A DNA stretch of 64,000 bases, from positions 68,439 to 132,438 of the forward strand of contig MNCI01008638.1 of assembly GCA_015680685.1 (NCBI GenBank). The letters run 5' to 3'. The DNA comes from Gnetum montanum. Its lineage: Eukaryota > Streptophyta > Gnetopsida > Gnetales > Gnetaceae. The translations under genes and the position numbers were made by a program. A model generated the notes under the pieces. It did not search any database, was not told the origin of the DNA, and was given only the letters and a program-made list of their open reading frames with translations. Position 1 is the first letter of the stretch, and each line of letters begins with the position of its first letter. This document shows positions 11,682 to 21,313 of the stretch, one piece after another.

Positions 11682-14000
11682 TTAACACCCCTCGAGAATT
11701 CCGAAAACCATAGCCATAGCACAACACATGTTGGTTATTTGACTTTCATCCAGATCCCTCCAGTCGCTGCACTTCTCCAAAAACTGTTTAAAGCAATCAA
11801 AAGTTTTTAGAATGCCATGCTGCACTGTTGATGCAACTAATCTTTCAAGATTTTCCAAGAAACCTGTAATCTGCTCAATTTCTTCAAGGTCAGTGGCTTC
11901 GTCCATTAGAATCCTGTTGCATATACTCTGCAAATGTGCCCCAGCAACTGCATGATTCCAATTTATACAATCGAAATCATTGTCGCAGCTTTTCTCGACT
12001 TCATTTTCTGCAATGCTTTTGAGATTCTCCACGGCAACTCGAACACTCTCAGTTTTCGCAAGAGGAAGATCGTGATTCAGCCACCGGAAGGTGCCTTTGG
12101 TCTCCTTGATTTCTTTGAACACATCATCTGCATCATTGCTTAATCGTTTGCTCTCCATACTTAAGGTCTCTGAGACACTCATAATCTGCCATGCTTGCTC
12201 AACAGCTTTAATGCACTTTCCCAAATTGTCTTTCTGACCCTGAACATTGTTATCGATTTGAACACCTTGTTCTTCTAATTTCAGAATCACAGTTTCATAG
12301 ACAGCAGAGACTTCAAACAGAATTACTAGCAAAGAAACCACTATCATCTTGATTGACAGGTACTGCAAATCAAACTTAATTTTAACATTTCCTTCTAGTA
12401 AGGGCTCTACATGCCTTTCAGCAATTAAACATGAATTGTTCTTCAGGTCTGCTCCTTGGGCCTTGCTGAACAATATTCTCATTTCCATGCATTCTTTACC
12501 TTTGGCCTTAGATTCTTCCAGCCTACTTTGAATTCTATCAATAAAACTGAAATTTGCAACCCACACAGCTAAACTGCTTTCCCCATTTAATATTAGCAAG
12601 TACTTTTCAACTACATGAAATTCTTCTATTTGATCTGGTATTAGCTGCTGGTTAAGCCTACGGTATTCACGGAGTGCCTGGGAGCCCATGGATATCCTAA
12701 GCACCAGGTTCGGGTACAGTAAAAGCTTAGAAAATAGGCAACATAGCTTACTGCACCAGACCATAATAAACTGAAATGGTAGCCCCACTATAAACAGCTT
12801 ATGCAATTTCAAAGGTCTGAGGGTATTTAAAAGGAATTTAAAACCTTTATCATCAGCTAAAATCTGAATTTGGCAATTGTGTTGAATTTCTTTTGCAGCT
12901 CTTACCCACAAATTTTCAATTTTAAAGAAATGGGACAATTGGGAAAGAAAAGAGGAGTGCTCATGATTTAGAACTTTAGAGCAGAAGATAACAGATTGCA
13001 TCCATCTTTGGCAAATGACGCACCACCCACAGATTATGAACAAAGATTGGATGGACACCCAAACCAGAAATATAATTTTGTTTGTGACATTTGAAAATAA
13101 TATGGAGATTTCTTGATGAATACCAACCAAATAAATGGACGAAGAAATGGTAACTGAAAAGAAAACCGAAGAGGCTAGAACAGACCGTGCAATGAGATAA
13201 CTTGGCTGGAAGGAACGGGACATAATGCAGAATTCTAGCATTTGACATCTCCATTGTTGCCAATTCGTCAACCTCGGTGAATTAACCACATTCATTAGGG
13301 TGTTCCGAATTAGCCTGCAAAGCTTGAGGTTGGCAATATCTTGAATAGCAATTGATGCCAACATGGCACAAAAAAGCAGCCCCCAAAGATACATCATGCT
13401 TACCATTATCAAAATGTTCTGGCTGGCCGTTCTCCTGATCATCTTTTTGCCTTGGGGATCCTGCGGATTTAGCCACTCTGCAAACAGCTCCATGAATGCA
13501 TCATAAAACGTGCATCCGAGGCTGATGAGAAGCGCTAACATATCCCCAGAAAATGCTTTATGAATGTTTCCGAGTGTTGGGAGAATGTAGCCCATAAACA
13601 CACACATCATCACTCTTTGGCCAAGCAGAACAGCTCCGAGGGATGAAGCAGACCACGCTTCTTTCTGATATTCACCATTGTCATTTTCACTTGAATAATC
13701 ATCCAAATAATCATCAATCATGGTCTCAAGAGGCCGAGGTAAGAGCCCGAGTAAACTGGCACACAGAGCACTGAGTACCAGCGCCCTTGCAGGAACCCAC
13801 TGATTTCTTCTTTTCCTGGCTTTGCAAACATCGTACAATAACAGAGCCAGTAATAGAGCTGTTGCTGCAACTGCAGCACCAATTAAAACAAACGTTTTGT
13901 TTGCATAGATTTCCTCCCACATCTGCCCACCCTTACCGTCTGGAGACATCTGTGCTTGCAGCTTTTCTGCAAAAGGTGATACTCTGTACTTAACCAACAT
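11682..14000 (-). CDS. Multi-pass membrane protein, plant family of unknown function (intact, intronless)
   Basis: 772 codons plus TAA in a single exon. I start at the ATG whose complement is at 13998-14000 (MLVKYRVSPF); an in-frame TGA lies four codons upstream and no other ATG lies between. Hydrophobic segments, probably membrane-spanning, fall near residues 36-57, 71-88, 128-146, 155-172, 198-222, 280-300, 312-335 and 555-575. TM1 is followed by the basic stretch KARKRR, then WVPARALVLSAL. The C-terminal 200 residues are soluble, rich in acidic and Leu residues, and probably helical. The W-[IV]-P-[AS] block after TM1 and the MGYILPTLG block resemble an uncharacterised land-plant membrane protein family I recall, but I cannot name a function. 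A decayed second copy lies at 55816-61113. Length and openness argue for purifying selection, at least until recently. Confidence 0.85.
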   Translation of the reverse strand: MLVKYRVSPFAEKLQAQMSPDGKGGQMWEEIYANKTFVLIGAAVAATALLLALLLYDVCKARKRRNQWVPARALVLSALCASLLGLLPRPLETMIDDYLDDYSSENDNGEYQKEAWSASSLGAVLLGQRVMMCVFMGYILPTLGNIHKAFSGDMLALLISLGCTFYDAFMELFAEWLNPQDPQGKKMIRRTASQNILIMVSMMYLWGLLFCAMLASIAIQDIANLKLCRLIRNTLMNVVNSPRLTNWQQWRCQMLEFCIMSRSFQPSYLIARSVLASSVFFSVTISSSIYLVGIHQEISILFSNVTNKIIFLVWVSIQSLFIICGWCVICQRWMQSVIFCSKVLNHEHSSFLSQLSHFFKIENLWVRAAKEIQHNCQIQILADDKGFKFLLNTLRPLKLHKLFIVGLPFQFIMVWCSKLCCLFSKLLLYPNLVLRISMGSQALREYRRLNQQLIPDQIEEFHVVEKYLLILNGESSLAVWVANFSFIDRIQSRLEESKAKGKECMEMRILFSKAQGADLKNNSCLIAERHVEPLLEGNVKIKFDLQYLSIKMIVVSLLVILFEVSAVYETVILKLEEQGVQIDNNVQGQKDNLGKCIKAVEQAWQIMSVSETLSMESKRLSNDADDVFKEIKETKGTFRWLNHDLPLAKTESVRVAVENLKSIAENEVEKSCDNDFDCINWNHAVAGAHLQSICNRILMDEATDLEEIEQITGFLENLERLVASTVQHGILKTFDCFKQFLEKCSDWRDLDESQITNMCCAMAMVFGILEGC

Positions 14001-14038
14001 CTCCAACTCTCAACTTCCAACAATGCAGCATTGCTGCT

Positions 14039-14124
14039 GCCGGCCGGGGATTTAATGGGATGGAAACGCGTTTCATACACGGCCGGCCGGGGACTTAATG
14101 GGATTGAAACGCGTTGCATACACT
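14039..14124 (-). promoter_or_regulatory. Duplicated 43-bp GC-rich element with palindrome upstream of gene A
   Basis: Two tandem copies (14039-14081, 14082-14124) start at GCCGGCCGGGGA. The first contains the perfect palindrome GAAACGCGTTTC (14063-14074), about 65 bp upstream of the ATG; the second has a one-base change (GAAACGCGTTGC). Copy B has a single unit near 61145-61188 reading CAAATGCGTTTC. Position and symmetry suggest a transcription-factor site or a 5'UTR element; the factor is unknown. Confidence 0.5.
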
Positions 14125-15024
14125 GCATTGCTGGTCATCGCAGGTTTTTCAAAGTCATAATTATTTGTATTGTTCCATGACCTTCGACCTGTAACCTTTG
14201 TTTCTCTCCGTGATAGTTTTAGGAACTTCAAATATCTTTGCTACAATCAAACTTAGAATAAGCGGTGGTCAGTGATAACGGATTCGTTATCAGTGTGAAA
14301 ACAAGACTAGCATAACTTCAGTGCTCTGCAGTGAAAATTGTTGTAGCGTCTTTTCCATCTGTTTTCCATGTTTGGCTCATCACATGACAAATACTTTACA
14401 ATAGCTTGAAACGCACATCCAAATACTTGGAATCTTCCACTCACTTTCCAGACAGAGAGGCTCCACTTCTATATGCTCAACAGCAACATAGCTTTAGCTT
14501 TTGAGCTATATGTGAGGTTGCACTCCTATATGGTCAACAACTTGGAATTTTCGATCCACTTTCCACGCGGGTGAAAGGCTGCTCTCTTCTATCATCAAAT
14601 GCCAAAATATAAAAATATAAATTCGATTGGATGTTGAGGAACGCCGTGTCCCAATTGAAGGGGCCATTACTTTTATAAATTAACTATACATTTTAAAGAA
14701 ATAAGCAATTCAACACAAAGAACAAACCCAAGATCATCTTAAACTTAATCTTAATTCTACCCTGGAGTACCAAAATATTTTTCAGCTAAAAAGAACAAAC
14801 CAAAGATATTTTATGTTGTCCGTTAGCGAACAAACGAAACCTATTTTAAAAAAATAAGTACACCGAATTATAATTTAGATTTAATTTTGCGATTTGGGAA
14901 CACTCAATCTTTATCCTGTCATGCAGGAGATGATTCTGCAGAAAATGCTGATTTGTGCAACCCAACACACAAACATGAATGTTGGTGCAGGGTGTGACAC
15001 GAATGGGGAGAATGAAAATGAATG
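14125..15024. other. Upstream flank of gene A, shared with copy B
   Basis: About 900 bp conserved with 61190-62044. It holds AT-rich and pyrimidine-rich stretches but no recognised gene. Being intergenic, its conservation reflects the duplication rather than demonstrated function. Confidence 0.5.
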
Positions 15025-15640
15025 CATGTGCATGACATTGATATGATATGCTTACGACAGGCCGATGAGTCGAGAACCATGACTTCTATATTACGGATGA
15101 CTATAACGAAGATGTATTACAAGCTACATTTCACGGCTAAACTAACAGCTCACTATTACTGTCACGTCACGCCATATATGATAATCCACTGTATGAATTA
15201 TACGTCATAGTACATTCTAAAATGGTTATAAATTGCAATGCACATCTAAGCCTCCTCTAAAGCCCATTCTCTTTGTACTGTAACCATGGCATTTGTATCC
15301 AGCATGGCAATCCGAGTTTTGGTTCTTTCATTTCCTTTTCCAAACCCCCTGGTCAAATATGCATCTGAAGTTCGGATGTCACAGGAACTTGATTGGATAT
15401 TACTTCAAAAAAATGGTGCAAGTCTCGATGTTCTCCATTCACGTATTGCCCAATAATCATAAATCAAGTAGCCGGTCCTATGAGTGAAGTCGTAGAGATA
15501 CCCGTGTAGAGAAAGGATCATGAATTCTCTCCAAATGTATAATGAAGTCGTTGACACCCTGGCTCTCGTTAATGACCGCTGAACTCCAGGCTACCACACC
15601 TCACCACACCTCACCTGCAGAATCCAGTCTGGAGTGGACA
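15025..15640. other. No recognisable feature
   Basis: Unique-looking intergenic sequence. A short CCACACCTCA direct repeat lies near 15592-15615. Nothing else was recognised. Confidence 0.5.
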
Positions 15641-17400
15641 CTGGTTTTGTTTTTTGTTTTTAACTTACTCGCTTTTCTTATATGTCTTTTTTAGTTTTTT
15701 TCCTTTTTCTCTGTTACCAAAACACTGTTAAGTCGGTTGTTTGTGGTTTTTCTATCCCCTATGCTGCGTGCATCTTGACTGAAGGCTGAAACGTGTAAAC
15801 CTCGCAGTGAAGCATGGTCTGCCTCACTGTTAAAACACAATCACATGTCTTCATCCACGACACATGCATGCATGTGGCATGTTTTCGTTAAATCAACATA
15901 ATTGGTGAAAAAAATTTTAGTATCTTTGTCGAGAATTTTCAATGGAGTTGAACTAGGACACTCTAGGGGCCACAGTGACAAGACATTAGGACACTCTAGG
16001 GGCCACTGTGACGAGACACGGTGACGAGACACGGACTCTACGAGGGATTCGTTTTAGGACACTCTAGGGGCCACTGTGACGAGACACGGACTCTACGAGG
16101 GATTCGTTTTCATTAAGGACTCTACGAGGGATTCGTTTTCATCAAAATAAAGAACTCTATGAGTGAGTCACTTTTCTTATATGTTTTTTTTTTTCCTCCT
16201 TTTTCTGTTACCTTAACACTGTTAAGTCGGCTAACGTTTTGAGTGTTTTTTCTTTACATTCCCAATTTTTTCTTTTCACATTTGCGGACTTAGCTGCACA
16301 CATCTTGACTGAAGGCTGAATGTGTAAACATCACATTGAAGCACAGTTTGTGCATCACTGTGTTAAAACAAAATCACATGTATTCAACCACGACACGACA
16401 TGCATGTGGATGTCTTTGTTAAATCAGCATAATTGGTGTTGAATTTTTTAGCGTTAAGTTCAGCATCAACTTTATCTTTGCAGAGAATTTTCAATGGAGT
16501 TGAACAAGGGCAATGGCAGGACACTCTAGGGACCACGGTGGGATTTGTTTTTGTCAAGATAAAGAACTCTACAAGTGAGTGGCTTTTCTTATATGTTTTT
16601 TTTTCTCCTTTTTTCTATTACCAGAACACTGTTAAGTGGACTAGCGTTTTGTTTGAGTGTTTTTTCTGTGCGTTCCCAATGTTTTCTTGTCACATTTGTG
16701 AACTTAGCTGCTCACATCTTGACTGAAGGCTGAATGTGTGAACATCACATTGCAACACAGTCTATGCATCAGTATGTTAAAACAAGATCACATGTCTTAG
16801 TCCATAACTTGAAATGTATGTGGCATGTTTTCAGCATAATTGGTGAATAATTTTTTTAACATTATTTTTGCATCAATTTTATCTTTGTAGAGAATTTTCA
16901 ATAGAGTTGTACAATGGTAAGACACTCTAGGGACCAAGGTTACAAAACACGAACTCTAGGAGGGATTTGTTTCCGTCAAAATGCGAGAGTGAGCCGCTTT
17001 TAGTATATGTTTGGTTTTTTGGGTTTTTTTTTCCCTTTTTCTTGTTACCAGAACACTGTTAAGTTGGCTCGCTTTCTGTTTTAGTGTTTTTTCTTTCCAT
17101 TCTCAATTGTTTCTTTTCACACTTGTGAACTTGTGGACTTCCCTGCACACATCTTGATTGAAGGCTGAAATGTGTAAACAACACATTGAAGCACAGGGTG
17201 TGCGTGTCAATCTGTTAATACAAAATCACATGTCTTTGTGCATGACACAAAATGTATGTGGAATGTTTTCGTTAAATCAGCATAATTGGTGAAGAATTTT
17301 TTAGCCTTATTTTCAGCATCAAATTTATCTTTGCAGAGAATTTTCAATGGAGTTGTACAATAGTAGGACACTCTTTGGAGTAGCATTACCAAACTACTCT
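15640..17400. repeat. Four diverged tandem units of about 410-550 bp
   Basis: The markers CATCTTGACTGAAGGCTGAA (15771, 16301, 16716, 17150) and GAGAATTTTCAATGGAGTTG (15931, 16482, 16890, 17336) recur in the same order. Each unit also has a T-rich tract after CTTTTCTTATATG and an ACACTGTTAAGT block. Units differ by substitutions and small indels, so the array is old. No LTR or coding feature is seen. Confidence 0.85.
15955..16145. repeat. Nested short tandem repeat inside the first 15.6-kb unit
   Basis: GGACACTCTAGGGGCCACTG and GACTCTACGAGGGATTCGTT recur two to three times each in direct order, with partial units between. The other three large units have one copy of each, so this is a local expansion and explains the longer first period. 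Confidence 0.85.
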
Positions 17401-18180
17401 GTGAGTGACTTGCATTTGTCAAAATAAACCTTATGGTAAAAAACTTTATTTCGTGAGTTGAGGTATTTGTCAATTGAGGAGAAGTAGCCTTTATGAAAAG
17501 ACACCCTTATATGAGGTTGAAATAGGCTTATTGTAGGATAATATTGGAGGGCTTTATCAAAGCCTGTAACTTTAAACAAGGTACTAGCCCTGTGGTAAAT
17601 CCAAGTTAGAATATTCTAAAATTATAGCCTTTCTATATTCACAATGGAATAGTTTGGTGGTGGAAAACTTATACATTTGAGTTGGAGTTGCATTATGGTA
17701 AAAACCTTTTTTAGTGTCTTGAAGTATTCTTGTGGTGAAGTACTTGTCAATTGAGTAGAAATAGCCTTTATGATAAGACACCCTTATATAAGATTGAAGT
17801 AGCCTTCTGGTAGGATAATATTGATAATATTGGAGGGCTCTAGTTACCTAAACCTTCAACTTTAAACAAGGAGTTGCTAAGCTAACGGTAAATCTAAGTT
17901 AGAAAATTTTGAAATTCTAGCCATTTTAGATTTGTGATGGAATTGTTTGGTGGTGGAAAAGTTGCATATTTGGGTTCAAGTTGTGTTATGGTAAAAAACC
18001 TTTTTAGTGGGTTAAAGTATTCTTTGATGTGACATACCTGTCAATTGAGTAAAAGAAGCCTTTGTGATAATACACCCTTATATTAGATTGAAGTAGCCTT
18101 ATGGTAGGATAATATTGGAGCGCTCTAGTTACCTAAGCCTTCAACTTTAAACAATGAGGTGCTAGCCTAGTGGTAAAACT
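17400..18180 (+). repeat. Tandem array of about 285-bp units with SINE-like A box
   Basis: The block GTCAATTGAG...AGTAGCCTTTATGA...ACACCCTTATAT...TAGGATAATATTGGAG recurs near 17470, 17750 and 18040. Each is followed by CTTTAAACAAGG and an A-box-like TAGCC..GTGGTAAA. The last unit leads into the full A-box/B-box sequence at 18140-18290. This suggests a dispersed SINE-containing sequence that was amplified in tandem. Confidence 0.7.
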
Positions 18181-18290
18181 CTAAGTTTAAGGGTCCAAGT
18201 CATTGGTTGGATTCTAGTAGGCAATGCTAACTTATAAAGCTATAATCAAATTCTATATCTTGGAGGGTACCTATATTATTATTATTTTGG
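18140..18290 (+). repeat. SINE-like sequence with ATT-repeat tail
   Basis: Plus strand: TGCTAGCCTAGTGGTAAAAC (A-box type), then CATTGGTTGGATTCTAG (B-box type). The stretch ends in ATTATTATTATT at about 18270, with a similar ATT run at 18308-18324. It is the best preserved of the related copies in this window. Confidence 0.6.
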
Positions 18291-18299
18291 GTTCCACCA

Positions 18300-19340
18300 C
18301 TACCAACAAATAATATTATTATTATTTCAAGGTTCCACCATCATACACCAAACCTTAAAATTGAAAAAAAAAAATAGGTTAAGAATACTCTTTTGCAATT
18401 CTTGTAAAGCATCAAGTACCCAAAGTTGTTGCCCAAATCAGCATTGCCCATATTGGGTCATTACTCTTAAACAAATAAAGTAAAAAAATAAAAGTGGATA
18501 TGATTATTTTCACTAAATTTTTGTACAAAATTTGTTGCCCTAAAAATAAGACCTAATAAGTAAAACATTTAAAGTTCAAATCTGGTTTAACACAGTGCTG
18601 GCCTTTTTTTAAGGCTAACAAATTTTTTCAACAAAAAGTTATAGCAATCAAGATCCATAATTTTTATTATTTTATAGATTTTATCTTCTCAACTATCAAA
18701 ATCCATTTTTAGTCAGAAAATGTTTCATTGATTTTATCTTTAAGTACTGCAGATCCATATTTTTAACATGGAAAATTTGTTGCCGATGTATTTTTCTTAA
18801 TTAAAAAGTTTGCATTAAAAGTTTCTGGGAAAGAGCTTTATTTTTCACCTTAACCATTTTCCACTTTAAATTATCCTTGTTTAACAAGAATTTTAATCCT
18901 TTTATCAATAATATTTTATGAAAGGGTTTTATCTTTCATTCTTCTTGTCAAGGAAAAGGATAGGTACCAGTTTTTAGGCAACGTGTAGATGGTGGTTTAG
19001 GCAGCGTTATCATTCGCTGGCATGGACAGCATCTCCATGAAAATTGTTTAAAACCAATTCATGAAACCGGATTGTCTTTTATGATGGTAAACACTTTTCC
19101 TGGTTCACTTGATTACGCTGATTAGTTGCAAATCTACAGATGGGTCGCCCAATTGCATAGGCCATTACCTTCTAAATACTTTAGTATGCTATTTTCCTGA
19201 CGCTCAAGCATGATGATATCAGGGATACACTCAAATCAACCACATGACCGAGAAGTCCAAAAGACAACATTACCTTCACATTACTCACCAATAAATCGGG
19301 CTCGACTTCATCAGTGAGACTTAAGAGTTAACACCCACCC
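18300..19340. other. AT-rich stretch without recognised gene
   Basis: Two short similar blocks (GGTTCCACCA near 18290 and 18335) flank an ATT repeat. The rest is AT-rich. It could hold the promoter of the terpene synthase pseudogene that starts at 19357, but no motif stands out. Confidence 0.4.
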
Positions 19341-19622
19341 AACCTTCTTTTTAATCATGGCATCATCGTCATCCACCATCATTTTGCCTGTCAACTAGGG
19401 TCTTTGTTCTCCGTTGCGTAAATCCAGCAATCAAACAAGGAACGCATAGTTTTATTTTCAGTACAAGTATTCCTTGGCAAAGTAATCCAAGATTAGATGT
19501 TTAACTTCCTTTGTTACCTCCAATATGGAACAATGGTTAAGAATAATATGTCATGTAACTACTCTTAAGAGGGATAATGGTAAAGTCGTGGAGCAGAGGC
19601 AACATCGTGAAATTCAACCAAA

Positions 19623-20313
19623 TGTTAGAGATGCGAAAAAAAAATCTGTAATTAACGTATGTTAAACTTCACTTTTTCTTTTCTACCATTGGTTCATTTT
19701 AAAATTTTCTAAAGAAGAGTTAAGATATCTGAAACTTGTTGCAAAAGAAAAAAGTAAAGACATGTTTGAGTTTATTATTGGTTGTTTCCATTATTGTAAC
19801 CCTAGTTATTTAAATCCATCTTGGGTTATGGTGAGTGAGATGAGATTGCATGGTCTCTTGTGTAAGGGTTGCCATGTGAAAGCAAATGACTTGTGATTTT
19901 TGTAAATATCTCTATCATTTTGAAGATGTTGTAAAAGTTGTTGAGTTGATTTCCTATTTATCTCTCTTATTCCTCTTTCATTCCATTTTATAAGTTTGAT
20001 TTCCCTATTGTTATGTTATTGTTGTGCCAGTAATATTGGCCAATAACAATTTTTACATAACACATCATTTGTTAACAAGCGGAATCTTATATAAGGGTTG
20101 ATGTGTGAAAGCAACTAACTTGTGATCTTTATAAACATCTCTAGGTATCTCTGTAATTTTAAAGATGTTATAAAAGTTGTGAAGTTGCTTTCTTGTTTAT
20201 CTCTCTTGTTTCTCTCTCACTCCATTCTGCAAGTTTTATTTCCCTGTTATGTTATTTTTATGCTAGTAATATTTGCCAATAACGATTTTTGCATAACGTG
20301 TCATTTGTTAACA
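19623..20313 (+). repeat. 5' LTR of the short copia element
   Basis: Starts TGTTAGAGATG and ends TTAACA, directly followed by the PBS. It is longer than the 3' LTR because of an internal tandem duplication of about 230 bp: the TAAGGGTTG..TGTGAAAGCAA block occurs at 19864 and again at 20093. Confidence 0.8.
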
Positions 20314-20786
20314 AGTGGTATCGAAGCAAGATTAAGTGAGGCTAAGTTGTGCAATGATTGTTATTGGTGGAGCACAAAAGATGAAAAAGAAGAGAGACCA
20401 AGATGCTGTCATGAGATTGGACATGTGAAAAGGGATTGCTCTATTTTGAAACATGGTGATGTTGTCTCTTGGATTTGTTGTTATTAAGGAGACATTTTAT
20501 TATGTCAGAGTGTGAGTTGTACATCTCTTTTGTTTTGTTCAAGTTTTGTGTTAGCATGTCTAATGGCTTTTTAGGATAGTATTTGTTAACGTTGGTGTAA
20601 TACTCTCATATGGTTTTGGCTTGAGGAGGCTTGAGTCCATTAGAATATTTTATGTAGAGATGCCCCTTAGAAAGTTATGTACACACCTATGATTTTTCTA
20701 CATGTTATGTTGTGAAAGGCATGGAGTACTAATTAATGAAGTTGTTCCAACATATTTTTCATGTAATTGTTCTTCAAGTAGGAGAT

Positions 20787-21313
20787 TCTTAGAAATGTGA
20801 AGACAAAATTTGTAATTAGCTTATGTTAAACTTCACTCTCTTCTAATGTTGGCTACTTTTAGAATTTTCTAAAGAAGAGTTAAGATATTTAAAACTTGTT
20901 GTAAAAGAAAAAAGTGAAGACATGTTTGAGTTAATTATTAGTTGTTTCCATTGTTGTAACCTTGGTTATTTAAATCCATCTTGGGTTGGTTATGATGAGT
21001 AAGTTGAAAGTGCATAGTTTCTTGGGTAAGGGTTACTATGTGAAAGCAACTAACTTGTGATCTTTGTAAACATCTGTGTATCTTTGTAGTTTTGAAGATG
21101 TTGTATAAGTTACTAAGTAGTTTTGAAGATGTTGTAAAATTTGCTTAAGTTGCTTTCCTGTTTATCTTCCTTGTTTCTCTCACCCTCCATTATGCAAGTT
21201 TTATTTACCTGTTGTTATGTTATTTTTATGCTACTAATATTTGCCAATAATGATTTTTGCATAACCTGTCATTTGGTAATAATGATTTTTGCATAACCTG
21301 TCATTTGGTAACA
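20787..21313 (+). repeat. 3' LTR of the short copia element
   Basis: Preceded by the polypurine tract and starting TCTTAGAAATG, a mutated TGTTAG. It ends GGTAACA and contains its own short tandem duplication (ATAATGATTTTTGCATAACC twice, near 21248-21300), different from the one in the 5' LTR. Confidence 0.8.

Larger units (their letters stand above)
8682..15024. repeat. Segmental duplication, copy A
   Basis: This segment matches 55119-62044 in the same orientation. Matching blocks include 8682-8930 with 55119-55366, 11138-11680 with 55367-55815, the gene body, and the 5' flank 14007-15024 with 61114-62044. Copy A has 2.2 kb (8931-11137) that B lacks. Copy B carries the LTR insertion at 57634-60545. 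Base differences are spread evenly, so the duplication is not recent. Confidence 0.9.
19623..21313 (+). mobile_element. Short, internally deleted Ty1/copia element inside the terpene synthase
   Basis: Two related LTRs (19623-20313 and 20787-21313) flank only about 470 bp. The interior begins with a PBS (TGGTATCGAAGC, 20316-20327, close to the initiator-Met site TGGTATCAGAGC). It keeps a gag zinc-knuckle remnant (RCCHEIGHVKRDC, about 20400-20440) and ends in a polypurine tract (CAAGTAGGAGA, about 20775-20785). No protease, integrase or RT is present. The flanking target sites are degraded, but host coding sequence resumes directly on both sides. Confidence 0.85.

Noticed and set aside
14001-14006. 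Starting the membrane protein at TTG (14004-14006)
   Set aside because: Nuclear plant genes start at ATG. The next codons are GAG ATG, and the ATG at 13998-14000 is the first after an in-frame TGA.
20122-20487. A 121-codon open frame as an independent gene
   Set aside because: It covers the 5' LTR end, PBS and zinc-knuckle remnant of the short copia element; only the knuckle is coding in origin.
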